From Mycolicibacterium sp. (lineage in GTDB: Bacteria; Actinomycetota; Actinomycetes; Mycobacteriales; Mycobacteriaceae), in assembly GCA_020637165.1 (NCBI GenBank), contig JACJWN010000009.1, positions 169,318 to 233,317 on the forward strand: 64,000 bases of DNA, given 5' to 3'. The notes below the pieces were generated by a model, which saw nothing but the letters and a program-made list of their open reading frames with translations, was not told the DNA's origin and made no database searches. Shown in pieces: positions 1-10,256 of the stretch. Made by a program: the position numbers and the translations under genes. Each line of letters begins with the position of its first letter. The first letter of the stretch is position 1.

Positions 1-2
1 TG

Positions 3-1127
3 AAGCAGGACGGATGGGAGTTGCGCGACTACCAACAGATGGCCGCCGACTCGTTCTGGGCCGGCGGCTCCGGCGTGGTGGTGCTGCCCTGCGGCGCCGG
101 CAAGACCATCGTGGGCGCCGCGGCAATGGCGAAGGCCGGGGCCACGACCCTGATACTGGTGACCAACACCGTGGCCGGGCGGCAGTGGAAGCGCGAGCTG
201 ATAGCGCGAACTTCGTTGACCGAGGACGAGATCGGCGAATACTCCGGCGAACGCAAGGAGATCCGGCCGGTCACCATCGCGACCTACCAGGTCATCACCC
301 GCCGGACCAAGGGCGAGTACCGGCACCTGGAACTCTTCGACAGCCGCGACTGGGGCCTGATCGTCTACGACGAGGTGCACCTGCTGCCGGCACCGGTATT
401 CCGGATGACCGCGGACCTGCAGTCCCGCCGGCGGCTCGGACTCACCGCTACCCTGATCCGCGAGGACGGCCGCGAGGGCGACGTGTTCAGTCTGATCGGG
501 CCCAAACGGTATGACGCACCCTGGAAGGACATCGAGGCCCAGGGTTGGATTGCCCCGGCCGAGTGCGTCGAGGTGCGGGTCACGATGACTGACAACGAGC
601 GGATGCAGTACGCCGTCGCCGAGCCCGAGGAACGCTACCGGCTGTGTTCGACGGCCCACACCAAGATCGCGGTGGTGAAGTCGATCCTGGCCCGCCATCC
701 CGATGAGCCGACGTTGGTGATCGGGGCCTATCTCGATCAGCTCGAGGAACTCGGCGCCGAACTCGACGCCCCGGTGATCCAGGGGTCGACCAAGAACGCC
801 GAACGGGAGGCGTTGTTCGACGCCTTCCGGCGTGGCGAGATCAGGACCCTGGTGGTTTCGAAGGTGGCCAACTTCTCCATCGACCTGCCCGAGGCCTCGG
901 TGGCCGTTCAGGTTTCGGGAACATTCGGCTCGCGCCAGGAAGAGGCGCAGCGGCTGGGTAGGCTGCTTCGACCCAAGAAGGACGGCGGCGGGGCGGTGTT
1001 CTACTCAGTGGTCTCCCGCGACAGTCTGGACGCCGACTATGCCGCACACCGGCAGCGCTTCCTCGCCGAACAGGGCTACGGATACGTGATCACCGACGCC
1101 GACGACCTGCTCGGCCCGGCGGTCTGA
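3..1127 (+). CDS. XPB/Rad25-family DNA helicase (5' truncated)
   Basis: An SF2 DNA helicase of the bacterial XPB (ERCC3-like) type, expected to unwind DNA 3'-5' in repair or transcription-linked processes. The reading frame is open from the window edge, so the N-terminal domain lies outside. Visible are the Walker A motif CGAGKT at the start of helicase domain 1, the Walker B variant DEVH (about residue 122 of the visible part), the LTATLIRED motif, and in domain 2 the motifs VSKVANFSIDLPEA and EEAQRLGRLLRP (motif VI arginines). The internal TTG at 21 is not a credible start because the homologous frame runs upstream of it. Position next to fadB/fadA/dapC matches Rv0861c in M. tuberculosis as I remember it. 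Function is assigned from family. Confidence 0.93.
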   Translation, partial: KQDGWELRDYQQMAADSFWAGGSGVVVLPCGAGKTIVGAAAMAKAGATTLILVTNTVAGRQWKRELIARTSLTEDEIGEYSGERKEIRPVTIATYQVITRRTKGEYRHLELFDSRDWGLIVYDEVHLLPAPVFRMTADLQSRRRLGLTATLIREDGREGDVFSLIGPKRYDAPWKDIEAQGWIAPAECVEVRVTMTDNERMQYAVAEPEERYRLCSTAHTKIAVVKSILARHPDEPTLVIGAYLDQLEELGAELDAPVIQGSTKNAEREALFDAFRRGEIRTLVVSKVANFSIDLPEASVAVQVSGTFGSRQEEAQRLGRLLRPKKDGGGAVFYSVVSRDSLDADYAAHRQRFLAEQGYGYVITDADDLLGPAV

Positions 1128-1297
1128 GGGCCGAGTAACGACATCCCGCAGCCGCCGCTACAGAGGGCCCTGGGTTCGACACCACGATGCTCCCCTCCCG
1201 CGACGACTCTCCCGATGGTGCGCGAAGTTCCAGCGACATTCCTGAGGAGGGGGTAGCGTTCGACCGGTCAATGTGATTCTGGTCATAGGAGAACAGG

Positions 1298-3163
1298 GTG
1301 AATGGGTCGAGATTTGTCGGGCGAGTCGGAGGATTGGCGGTAGCGCTCGGAGTGGGCTCCGTCCTCTACGGAACAGCGGTCGCCTGGGCGGACGCCTCGT
1401 CCGACGGTCCGTCGGCGCGGCAAGGCACAAGCCAGTCAGCCGGCCCACGATCGTCATCGGACTCAGCCGGTTCGGCCACCCGCGTAGGCACCAAGGCTGC
1501 GCCTGCTGGTCGAGGGCCCTCCGCACCGGCGTCGACAATCAGAGCCCAGAGCACGAGAAACCAACCGGTACCCCCGCCCGCAGCCACCAACCTCGGCGAC
1601 AGAGCAGCCACGCTGACGGCTCTGCCGGGAGTTCCCCCGGTAGCCACGGTCCCCGACCCGACCACCGAAGAGCTGCCTGGGACATCGCTCGACGTGGTGC
1701 TGGCCTCGACGCAGCTTGTTCACCCCCGTCGAGAAACGGCCGTCGCTACGCTCCCGGCACCCGCGGCCAGCGCCCTTGCCACGCCCGCGGCGATTCCACA
1801 GGCCGCCGCCGCGGAGAACATCGCCTTGATCATGGGGGGCAGCGGAGTCCCGATACCTAACGAGGACTACATCAACGCTGCTTTCGACCTCTACGTCGAG
1901 CCCCACGCCCCGGCCGAGACCATCCCGCAGCAGTTGGTGACCCCCGAAGGGCTGTATCCGATCACCCCCTACCCCTATGTGAAGGTGCTGCCGCTGAGCG
2001 TCTCGGTAGGACAGGGGAACCAGATCCTCTATGACGAGGTCCTCCAGCAACTCGCCGACGACAACACCCTGACCGTCTTCGGCTACTCGCAAAGCGCCAT
2101 CATCTCCTCGCTGGTGATGGACCCGGACAACTCCGACTGCGTCAACACCACAACGTGCGGGATCGACCCGGATACCCCGGTCAACTTCGTGCTGATCGGC
2201 AACGAGATGAACCCCAACGGAGGATTCCTGTCCCGTTTCCCGGGCTTGAACCTTCCCAGCCTCGGCATCCCCTTCTACGGCCCCACCCCCGAGGACTCGT
2301 TCGCCGTCGCCAATTACATGCTCGAGTACGACGGGTTCGCCGACTTTCCCCAGTACCCGGGGAACTTCCTTTCCAGCCTCAACGCTGCAATGGGTATCGG
2401 TTTCGTCCACGGCACTTACCTGGACCTCACCGAGGAGCAGGTCGCGGCGGCCATCGAGTTGCCGACCAGCTCCCCGACCCAGAAGTACTACGTCATCCCC
2501 ACCGAGGACCTGCCCCTGCTGGCGCCGATCCGGGCGATTCCGCTGATCGGCGGTCCGATCGCCGATCTGCTCCAGCCCGCGCTGCGGGTGATCGTCAACC
2601 TCGGATACGGCGACCCGAAGTACGGCTGGTCCCAGGGCCTCGCGAACGTCGAGACCCCCTTCGGTGTCTTCCCCGACGTCGACTGGGGTGAGACCATCGG
2701 GCTGTTCTTCGAAGGTGTCGCGAAGGGCATCAACGACTTCATCTCCGATATCACCCCCGGCGGAAGCATGTGGCAGGAACTGGACGCACATATCGCCGGG
2801 GCAACCTCGGCAATGACGGCGCTCACCACACTGCCCGCCCTCACCGCCGGCGGGATCATCCCGACGATTCAGGGCGTCATCACCGGAGTCACGGAGTTCA
2901 TCTCCAACGCCGCCGCCTCCCTCTACGCCGCCCTGCTCCCCACCGCCGACATCGTCAACGCCATCGTGACAGTCCTGCCCGGTTACGCCATCAACCTGTT
3001 CCTCGACGGCATCGAGCAGATGCTCAGCGGGGACATCATCGGCGGGTTGCTCAACGCCATCGGACTCCCGGTGGCCGCCGCCGTCGGACTGGTCACCACC
3101 GCCGCACTGATCGAGGTAGAGGTCATCGGACACGCGATCGCCGGGGTCTTCACCCTGGAGTGA
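1298..3163 (+). CDS. Secreted PE-PPE-domain (serine alpha/beta-hydrolase) protein
   Basis: A 621-residue exported protein. The first ~32 residues form a signal peptide (basic start, hydrophobic core, AVAWA end). Residues ~33-165 are a Ser/Pro/Ala-rich linker, and from ~170 follows a PE-PPE domain beginning ENIALIMGGSGVPIPNEDYI, with the nucleophile-elbow motif GYSQS near residue 265. This domain occurs in mycobacterial PE/PPE proteins and in stand-alone secreted esterases; no PE or PPE N-terminal domain is present here, so it is of the stand-alone kind. The C-terminal ~150 residues are Ala/Gly/Ile-rich and helical. The GTG start at 1298 is preceded by AGGAG at 1287-1291. A lipase or esterase role at the cell envelope is inferred from the family; the substrate is unknown. 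Confidence 0.85.
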   Translation: MNGSRFVGRVGGLAVALGVGSVLYGTAVAWADASSDGPSARQGTSQSAGPRSSSDSAGSATRVGTKAAPAGRGPSAPASTIRAQSTRNQPVPPPAATNLGDRAATLTALPGVPPVATVPDPTTEELPGTSLDVVLASTQLVHPRRETAVATLPAPAASALATPAAIPQAAAAENIALIMGGSGVPIPNEDYINAAFDLYVEPHAPAETIPQQLVTPEGLYPITPYPYVKVLPLSVSVGQGNQILYDEVLQQLADDNTLTVFGYSQSAIISSLVMDPDNSDCVNTTTCGIDPDTPVNFVLIGNEMNPNGGFLSRFPGLNLPSLGIPFYGPTPEDSFAVANYMLEYDGFADFPQYPGNFLSSLNAAMGIGFVHGTYLDLTEEQVAAAIELPTSSPTQKYYVIPTEDLPLLAPIRAIPLIGGPIADLLQPALRVIVNLGYGDPKYGWSQGLANVETPFGVFPDVDWGETIGLFFEGVAKGINDFISDITPGGSMWQELDAHIAGATSAMTALTTLPALTAGGIIPTIQGVITGVTEFISNAAASLYAALLPTADIVNAIVTVLPGYAINLFLDGIEQMLSGDIIGGLLNAIGLPVAAAVGLVTTAALIEVEVIGHAIAGVFTLE

Positions 3164-3252
3164 CAACCGGACGCCGGATAGACATGCCGAAGCCGCCGAG
3201 CCGCGGCGCGTCGAAGTCCTGTGCGTCTGCTCGCCCCGTGCGGTAACGCTCA

Positions 3253-4242
3253 CTAAGCCAGCGCGGGGATGACCTCGCGCTCGAACAACTCGATACCGGA
3301 ACGGTCATAGGCGGCCTCTGGGAAGTAGCAGATCACGTATTCGCAGCCCAGATCGCGCAGGGCACCCAGGGTTTCGATCACCTGCGCCGGCGTGCCGGTG
3401 GCGTTTCCGGGGGCCCGGTTCATCTCGATCATCGCCTCGGCCGCTGCGTCGCCGCACACTCCGGCCAGCCGATCGCGGACTCGGCGCAGCCGTTGTTCGA
3501 CGTCGGCCTCCGAGACACCCAGAACCGCATTGACATTGGCCGAGCGCACGATAGCGCCAAAGTCAGTGCCCACCTCGCGACAATGACCAGCTAGGACCTC
3601 TGACTTGTGCGCGAACTCCGCCGGAGCGGCGGTGAAGTTGGTGTACTGGGCATACCTGGCCGCGATCTTCAGGGTCACCCTCTCCCCGCCGCCGGCGATC
3701 CACAATGGGATGCCCCCGGGTTGCAGCGGACGAGGCGCCACGATGGCTCCGTCGACCTGATACTGCCTGCCCTCGAAACTGACTCTCCCCGCTGCCCAGG
3801 CCTCGCGCATGATCTGCACACCTTCGTCGAGGCGCGCCAGCCGAACGCCGGCAGAAGGGAACCCGTAACCGTAGGCCCGCCACTCGTGCTCGTACCAGCC
3901 ACCCCCGATACCCATTTGCACACGGCCGCCGGAAATGACGTCGGTAGTGGCGGCGACCTTGGCGAGGTAAGCCGGATTGCGATAGCTCATCGCGGTGCAC
4001 ATCTGGCCCAGCTTGATCCGGGTGGTGCTGGCCGCGTAGGCGGCCATCAACGTCCACGCTTCGTGGGTTGCCTCGTCGGTGGGCATCGGCACAGTATGGA
4101 AGTGGTCATAGACCCACAGCGATTCCCACGGACCGGCATCGGCGTACACCGCGAGATCCCGCATTACCGCCCAATGGTTTTCGGCCGGAATACCGACAAG
4201 ATCCAGTCGCCAGCCTTGAGGGATGAAAAGCCCGAACCGCAT
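3253..4242 (-). CDS. LLM-class (probably F420-dependent) oxidoreductase
   Basis: A 329-residue TIM-barrel protein of the luciferase-like monooxygenase superfamily, starting MRFGLFIPQGWRLDL. Diagnostic stretches are YDHFHTVPMPT, GQMCTAMSYRNPAYLAKVAAT (cofactor-binding loop), GGRVQMGIGGGWYEHEW and PLWIAGGGERVTLK, which are typical of the F420-using branch that is expanded in mycobacteria. Length is normal for the family. The gene is convergent with the PE-PPE hydrolase; its ATG at 4242 sits just left of a strong hairpin that ends the fadB transcript. The substrate cannot be read from sequence. Confidence 0.88.
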   Translation of the reverse strand: MRFGLFIPQGWRLDLVGIPAENHWAVMRDLAVYADAGPWESLWVYDHFHTVPMPTDEATHEAWTLMAAYAASTTRIKLGQMCTAMSYRNPAYLAKVAATTDVISGGRVQMGIGGGWYEHEWRAYGYGFPSAGVRLARLDEGVQIMREAWAAGRVSFEGRQYQVDGAIVAPRPLQPGGIPLWIAGGGERVTLKIAARYAQYTNFTAAPAEFAHKSEVLAGHCREVGTDFGAIVRSANVNAVLGVSEADVEQRLRRVRDRLAGVCGDAAAEAMIEMNRAPGNATGTPAQVIETLGALRDLGCEYVICYFPEAAYDRSGIELFEREVIPALA

Positions 4243-4268
4243 GTCGCAACTCTACGTCCCGCGCATGC

Positions 4269-4303
4269 GAAAGCCCCTGGAACCTTGCGTTCCAGGGGCT
4301 TTC
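4269..4303 (-). terminator. Intrinsic-type hairpin downstream of fadB
   Basis: A perfect 14-bp inverted repeat (4269-4282 against 4290-4303, 7-nt loop). It lies 15 bp beyond the fadB stop codon and 26 bp upstream of the start of the LLM oxidoreductase gene. There is no long U-tract, which is common for mycobacterial terminators. Confidence 0.8.
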
Positions 4304-4317
4304 ACAACGCCGGCGAG

Positions 4318-6453
4318 CTAGGTCAGCAGCGAGGCCGGCGGGTTGAAGCGGTCACCGTAGCGCTCGGCCAGTTCCTTGGCCCGCGCGACGAACGCGGCTT
4401 TGCCGCCCGGGTAGCCGGCGATGAACTGCGCGGCGCCACCGGTCCACGGCGGGAAACCGATGCCCATGATCGAGCCGATGTTGGCGTCCGCGGTAGTGGT
4501 GATGACGCCTTCGTCGAAGCACTTCTGGGTCTCCAGCGCCTCGGCGAACAGCATCCGGTCGATCATGTCCTGCAGCGGCGGCTTGGAGGTCCCGGAGTTG
4601 AACGTCTCCCGTAGACCAGGCCACAGCTGGGTCCGCTTGCCGTCGACGTACTCGTAGAAGCCCGCACCGGAAAGCCGCGACGGGCGCCCGATCTCGATCA
4701 TCTTCTCCACGACGGCCTCGGCCGGGTGCGCCACATAGGTGCCCCCGGCGTCCTCGATGCCCTTGCGGCTGGCGACGGCGATCTTGTGCATCAGCTCCAT
4801 GTTGAGCTCGTCGGACAGCTGCAGGGGCGGAGCAGGGTAACCCGCCTGGGAACCCGCATGCTCGATCGACGCCGGCTCGACCCCCTCGCCCAACATCGCC
4901 AGCGCCTCGTTGATGAAGGTGCCGATGACGCGGCTGGTGTAGAAGCCACGGCTGTCGTTGACCACGATCGGGGTCTTGCCGATGGCCAGGGTGTAGTCGA
5001 ACACCCGGGCCAGCGCCTCGTCGGAGGTTTTCTCGCCCTTGATGATCTCCACCAGCGGCATCTTGTCGACCGGGGAGAAGAAGTGGATGCCGATGAAGTC
5101 CTCCTGGCGCTTGACCCCGGCGGCCAGGCCGGTGATGGGCATGGTCGAGGTGTTGGAGCCGAGGATGGCGTTGGGCTCGACGATGTCCTCGATCTCCTGG
5201 AAGACCTTGTGCTTGAGTTCCTGGTTCTCGAAGACAGCCTCGATCACGAAGTCCACACCCTTGAAATCGGCCGGGTCGGCGGTCGGGGTGATCCGGCCCA
5301 GCAACGCCTGGGACTTCTCCTCAGTGGTCCGGCCGCGCTCAAGAGCCTTGGCCTCCAGCTTCTCCGAGTAGCCCTTGCCCTTCTGCGCCGCCTCGATGGT
5401 GACGTCCTTGAGGACCACGTCGAAGCCGGCCTTGGCCGACACGTAGGCGATACCGGCACCCATCATTCCGGCGCCCAGCACGCCGATCTTGGTGATCGGG
5501 GTCTTGCCGATGCCCGCCGGACGGGACCCGCCCGCGTTGATGGCCTGAAGATCGAAGAAGAACGCCTGGATCATGTTCTTCGCGACGTGCCCGGTCACCA
5601 GGCTGGTGAAATAGCGGCTCTCGATGCGGCTGGCGGTGTCGAAATCGACCTGGGCGCCCTCGACCGCGGCGGCCAGGATCGCCCGCGGCGCGGGCATCGG
5701 CGCACCCTTGAGCTGCTTGCGCAGCAGCGAGGGGAACGACGGCAGGATCGCGGCCAGCGCCGGGCTGGCCGGGGTGCCGCCGGGCATCTTGTAGCCCTTG
5801 GCGTCCCAGGGCTGGGTGTGGGCCTCCGGGTTCGCCTTGATCCATGCCTTGGCGGCCGGGATCAGTTCCTCGACGTCGGAGACCAGCTCGTCGACCAGCC
5901 CGGTGGCCTTGGCTTTGTCCGGGCGGAACCGGGTGCCCTGGGACAGCACGTTGACGAAGGCATTCTGGATGCCGAACATCCGCACGGTGCGGGTTACCCC
6001 GCCACCGCCGGGCAGCAGGCCCAGTGTGACCTCGGGAAGGCCGAGCTGGACACCCTTGACGTCGGCGACGATGCGCCTGTGACACGCCAGCGCGATCTCC
6101 AGGCCACCGCCCAGAGCGGCACCGTTGATGGCCGCGACCACCGGCACGCCCAGGGTCTCCAGCTTGCGCAGATCGGCCTTGATTTCCTCGACCTCGTCGA
6201 AGATCTCACCGGCGTTCTCCGGGCCTGCCTGGATCATCGCCTTGAGGTCGCCGCCGGCGAAGAAGGTCTTCTTGCCCGAGGTGATGACGACTCCGGTGAT
6301 CGAATCCTTCTCGGCCTCAAGACGTTCGACCGCCTTGTGCATCGACTCCTTGTAGTGCTCGTTCATCACATTCGCCGAGCCCGTGGGGTCGTCGAGGGTC
6401 AGCGTGACGATGCCGTCGGCATCCTTGTCCCACTGGATTGTGTTCTCTGCCAT
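4318..6453 (-). CDS. fadB: Trifunctional fatty-acid oxidation alpha subunit (enoyl-CoA hydratase / 3-hydroxyacyl-CoA dehydrogenase)
   Basis: 711 residues, close to the usual length. The N-terminal half is a crotonase-fold enoyl-CoA hydratase (AGGDLKAM oxyanion-hole region, INGAALGGGLEIALACH). From about residue 320 follows the NAD-binding 3-hydroxyacyl-CoA dehydrogenase domain with the Rossmann motif GAGMMGAGIAYVSAKAG, then IGIHFFSPVDKMPLVEII and the C-terminal helical domain. It performs hydration and dehydrogenation in beta-oxidation, in complex with the thiolase FadA encoded 40 bp upstream on the same strand. ATG at 6453 with AGGAG about 12 bp upstream. fadA-fadB operon, ending in the hairpin at 4269-4303. 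Confidence 0.95.
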   Translation of the reverse strand: MAENTIQWDKDADGIVTLTLDDPTGSANVMNEHYKESMHKAVERLEAEKDSITGVVITSGKKTFFAGGDLKAMIQAGPENAGEIFDEVEEIKADLRKLETLGVPVVAAINGAALGGGLEIALACHRRIVADVKGVQLGLPEVTLGLLPGGGGVTRTVRMFGIQNAFVNVLSQGTRFRPDKAKATGLVDELVSDVEELIPAAKAWIKANPEAHTQPWDAKGYKMPGGTPASPALAAILPSFPSLLRKQLKGAPMPAPRAILAAAVEGAQVDFDTASRIESRYFTSLVTGHVAKNMIQAFFFDLQAINAGGSRPAGIGKTPITKIGVLGAGMMGAGIAYVSAKAGFDVVLKDVTIEAAQKGKGYSEKLEAKALERGRTTEEKSQALLGRITPTADPADFKGVDFVIEAVFENQELKHKVFQEIEDIVEPNAILGSNTSTMPITGLAAGVKRQEDFIGIHFFSPVDKMPLVEIIKGEKTSDEALARVFDYTLAIGKTPIVVNDSRGFYTSRVIGTFINEALAMLGEGVEPASIEHAGSQAGYPAPPLQLSDELNMELMHKIAVASRKGIEDAGGTYVAHPAEAVVEKMIEIGRPSRLSGAGFYEYVDGKRTQLWPGLRETFNSGTSKPPLQDMIDRMLFAEALETQKCFDEGVITTTADANIGSIMGIGFPPWTGGAAQFIAGYPGGKAAFVARAKELAERYGDRFNPPASLLT

Positions 6454-6493
6454 GTTTTTTCGTTAGCTCCTAGTCGTCTCTGGTCGGCGCCGC

Positions 6494-7705
<1,212 letters not shown>

Positions 7706-7863
7706 GTGGATTCCTCGGATTTCGGTATGTGGATTTCCGGCACCCTGCAGCCTAGTCCTGCGCAGCGACGGGCAACCAACAGCCCCGGCCAACCTGTTGG
7801 TTGAGGCTCTGTTGGACAAGAGCTGGGTTGGGCGAGGACTCGGCGCCAGTAGGCTCGGCGCCC

Positions 7864-9063
7864 ATGACCGAACCCGATGACGTCGGCCCGGCGAAGACCG
7901 TCGAGCGGTTGCGCCCTTTCTCGGTCAACGTCTTCGCCAGGATGTCCGCGCTGGCGGCCGAGCTCGGTGCGGTGAACCTCGGGCAGGGCTTCCCCGATGA
8001 GGACGGCCCGCCGGCCATGCTGGAGGTCGCCCGCCAGGCGATCGCCGACGGGGTCAACCAGTACCCGCCCGGGCCGGGTATCGCCGAACTGCGCCGGGCC
8101 ATCGCCGCCCAGCGCTCCCGGCGCTACGGCCAGCAGTTCGACCCCGACACCGAGGTGCTGGTCACCGTGGGCGCCTCCGAGGCGATCGCGGCGGCGGTCC
8201 TCGGCCTGGTCGAGCCGGGCTCGGAGGTGCTGGTGCTCGAGCCGTTCTTCGACACCTACGCTCCGGTGATTGCGATGGCGGGATCGCGCCGGGTGGCGGT
8301 GCCGCTGGTCCCCGACGGCCGCGGATTCGCCCTCGACGTCGACGCGGTGCGCGCCGCGATCACCCCCGCGACCCGGGCGATCATCGTCAACTCACCGCAT
8401 AACCCGACCGGCATGGTGCTGTCCGACAGCGAACTACGCGGGCTGGCCGCGGTGGCCGAAGAAGCCGACCTTCTGGTGATTTCCGATGAGGTTTACGAGC
8501 ACCTCACCTTCGACGGTCATCGACATCTGCCGATCGCCAGCTATCCCGGGATGGCTTCGCGCACGGTGACGATCTCCAGTGCGGCCAAGATGTTCAACTG
8601 CACCGGCTGGAAGATCGGCTGGGCCTGCGGGGCGCCGGGGTTCATCGCCGGGGTTCGGACCGCCAAGCAGTACCTGAGCTACGTCAGCGGAGCACCGTTC
8701 CAGCCGGCCGTGGCCTACGCGCTGGACCACGAGGACGCGTGGGTGGCCGCGCTGCGGGACTCACTGCAGGCCAAACGGGATACACTGTCGGCCGCACTCG
8801 CCGGTCTGGGCTTCGACGTCCACGACAGTGTCGGCACCTATTTCCTGTGCGCCGATCCCCGTCCGTTGGGGTTCGGCGACAGCACGGCTTTCTGCGAGGA
8901 GTTACCGCGCCGCGCGGGCGTGGCGGCGATCCCGATGGCGGCGTTCTGCGATCCGGGCGGGGCGCCGCAAGCCTGGAATCACCTCGTGCGCTTCGCCTTC
9001 TGCAAACGCGACGGCACCCTCGAAGAGGCGATCCGGCGATTGAGCGCGCTCAACCCTTCTTGA
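7864..9063 (+). CDS. dapC: PLP-dependent aminotransferase, DapC-like
   Basis: 399 residues, fold-type I class I/II aminotransferase. Landmarks: [12 protein letters not shown] near the N-terminus, [15 protein letters not shown], the PNNPTG-type motif SPHNPTG, the D/Y pair in [12 protein letters not shown], the PLP lysine in [16 protein letters not shown] (K242) and the C-terminal Arg in HLVRFAFCK. Position beside fadA matches Rv0858c, assigned as N-succinyldiaminopimelate aminotransferase (lysine/peptidoglycan pathway); related enzymes include methionine and kynurenine aminotransferases, so substrate is family-based. ATG 7864 is preceded within 15 bp by TAGGCT, suggesting a leaderless or near-leaderless mRNA. 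Confidence 0.88.
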   Translation: MTEPDDVGPAKTVERLRPFSVNVFARMSALAAELGAVNLGQGFPDEDGPPAMLEVARQAIADGVNQYPPGPGIAELRRAIAAQRSRRYGQQFDPDTEVLVTVGASEAIAAAVLGLVEPGSEVLVLEPFFDTYAPVIAMAGSRRVAVPLVPDGRGFALDVDAVRAAITPATRAIIVNSPHNPTGMVLSDSELRGLAAVAEEADLLVISDEVYEHLTFDGHRHLPIASYPGMASRTVTISSAAKMFNCTGWKIGWACGAPGFIAGVRTAKQYLSYVSGAPFQPAVAYALDHEDAWVAALRDSLQAKRDTLSAALAGLGFDVHDSVGTYFLCADPRPLGFGDSTAFCEELPRRAGVAAIPMAAFCDPGGAPQAWNHLVRFAFCKRDGTLEEAIRRLSALNPS

Positions 9064-9490
9064 TCTTGAGCACCTGCTTGCGCAGGCCGTCGGTGGCGGT
9101 CTCCATCGCACCTTTGAGGGTGCGCTTGAGCAGGAACCCCGGGAGCGGGACCGACGGGTCGACGGTCAACTCGAAGCGGACCTTGGTCTTGTCGCCCTGG
9201 GGGGTCAGCGTGTACGCGGCCTGCTGAGAGCGAAGTTGCCCGGCCGAGATCAGCGTCCACCCGGCGGTGTTGGCCGACCAGGTGTACTCGACCTCCTGAA
9301 CATCGGTCAACCCGGCGGCCTTGACCTTCATCCTGACCCGTTTGGGCCGGCCGTCGTCGTAGGCCTCGAGGACCTCCGCACTCTGGTACTGCGGCGACCA
9401 GGTGTGCGCCGATTCGACGTCGGCGATCACCGCGAGGATCTCCTCGGGTTCCGCCTCGATGACGACTTCGCGGGAATCGTTGACTGTCAT
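9050..9490 (-). CDS. SRPBCC (polyketide-cyclase/START-like) family protein
   Basis: 146 residues, a single START/Bet v1-like helix-grip domain starting MTVNDSREVVIEAEPEEIL. The pattern of an N-terminal strand, EEILAVIADVESAHTWSP and a C-terminal long amphipathic helix ([19 protein letters not shown]) is typical of mycobacterial SRPBCC proteins such as Rv0857/Rv0856, which lie at the same place. These bind hydrophobic ligands; the ligand here is unknown. Its 3' end overlaps the tail of dapC by 14 bp. Confidence 0.85.
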   Translation of the reverse strand: MTVNDSREVVIEAEPEEILAVIADVESAHTWSPQYQSAEVLEAYDDGRPKRVRMKVKAAGLTDVQEVEYTWSANTAGWTLISAGQLRSQQAAYTLTPQGDKTKVRFELTVDPSVPLPGFLLKRTLKGAMETATDGLRKQVLKIKKG

Positions 9491-9602
9491 GGTCCGACAG
9501 TAGCGACACGAGCAGGGAATCGGTTGCGGTTCGCCGCTGCGCAGAACCGGTTCGTGAGCCACCTTCGTCGGTGACGCACTGACCACTGCGCTATGCCTCC
9601 CG

Positions 9603-10007
9603 CTACCGGCCCAGCAGTGTGACGTGGCAGCGCACGCCAGGGGCCCGCGACAGCCGGGCGTCGGCGGTGACGAGGGAGATCCCGAGGGCCTCGGCAAGCG
9701 CGATGTAGGCGGCGTCGTATGCGGTCACGGTCTGCCGTAATTCCCAGCACCGCCGCAACAACGGTCTGTGCGATGCGCGGCGCATCGGTAGGTCGGCCAG
9801 ACTCAAGAGCGCGCGTTGCGCTCGCGCGGCCGTCATGCTTGTGGCCTTCACCTGCCGGCGCAGTACCGACAGGACCTCCAGATCGATCGATTCCGGCGCA
9901 ACAAGGGTCTCCCCCGCCAAGGCGGTCCGAGCAACGGAGCCTTCCGAACCGTCGTCGCCGAGCGCTACCGCCAGCACGCTGGCATCAACGACGATCACGG
10001 TCGTCAC
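9603..10007 (-). CDS. VapC-type PIN-domain ribonuclease toxin
   Basis: About 134 residues from GTG 10007 (a GTG at 9998 is also possible). PIN-domain acidic residues are visible in VVDASVLAVAL, in the E of SIDLEVLSVLRR, in TAYDAAYIALAEALG and in LVTADARLSRA. It should be a Mg-dependent endoribonuclease neutralised by the RHH protein encoded immediately upstream, whose 3' end it overlaps, as in most vapBC operons. RNA target unknown. Confidence 0.88.
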   Translation of the reverse strand: MTTVIVVDASVLAVALGDDGSEGSVARTALAGETLVAPESIDLEVLSVLRRQVKATSMTAARAQRALLSLADLPMRRASHRPLLRRCWELRQTVTAYDAAYIALAEALGISLVTADARLSRAPGVRCHVTLLGR

Positions 10008-10215
10008 GGACTGTCTCGACAGCAGCCGAGAACGGGACTGATCCACCCGAATCGCTCCCGGCGCGTTCGAGAACCTCGTCGAGGGTCGGCATGGCGGCTT
10101 CCGCGATCAGCCGACTCCTCAGATACTCCTGCAACGACTGGTGCGCGCGCGCGGCCCGTTGCCGCAGCACGGCGTGCGTCCCCTCGGGGACATCCTTGAT
10201 CTGCACGCTCGGCAC
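9985..10215 (-). CDS. VapB-type antitoxin (FitA-like ribbon-helix-helix)
   Basis: 76 residues from GTG 10215. The N-terminus PSVQIKDVPEGTHAVLRQRAA followed by HQSLQEYLRSRLIAEA is the FitA/VapB ribbon-helix-helix DNA-binding domain; the acidic C-terminal tail is the toxin-binding part. It precedes and overlaps the PIN toxin. Two 8-bp palindromes lie directly upstream and are likely its own operator. Confidence 0.88.
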   Translation of the reverse strand: MPSVQIKDVPEGTHAVLRQRAARAHQSLQEYLRSRLIAEAAMPTLDEVLERAGSDSGGSVPFSAAVETVRDDRDRR

Positions 10216-10225
10216 AGCGCCATTT

Positions 10226-10242
10226 TGGCGCCATTGGCGCCA
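10226..10242. promoter_or_regulatory. Probable VapB operator: two abutting TGGCGCCA palindromes
   Basis: TGGCGCCA occurs at 10226-10233 and again at 10235-10242, a 9-bp phase, starting 11 bp upstream of the vapB GTG. Short tandem palindromes overlapping the promoter are typical for autoregulation by ribbon-helix-helix antitoxins. Assignment is by position and symmetry only. Confidence 0.6.
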
Positions 10243-10256
10243 GACTGCAAGTCAGG

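Noticed and set aside
1463-3253. 596-codon open frame on the minus strand opposite the PE-PPE hydrolase
   Set aside because: Asp/Gly/Val-rich low-complexity translation typical of the antisense frame of a high-GC gene; the plus-strand gene has a signal peptide and recognised domain.
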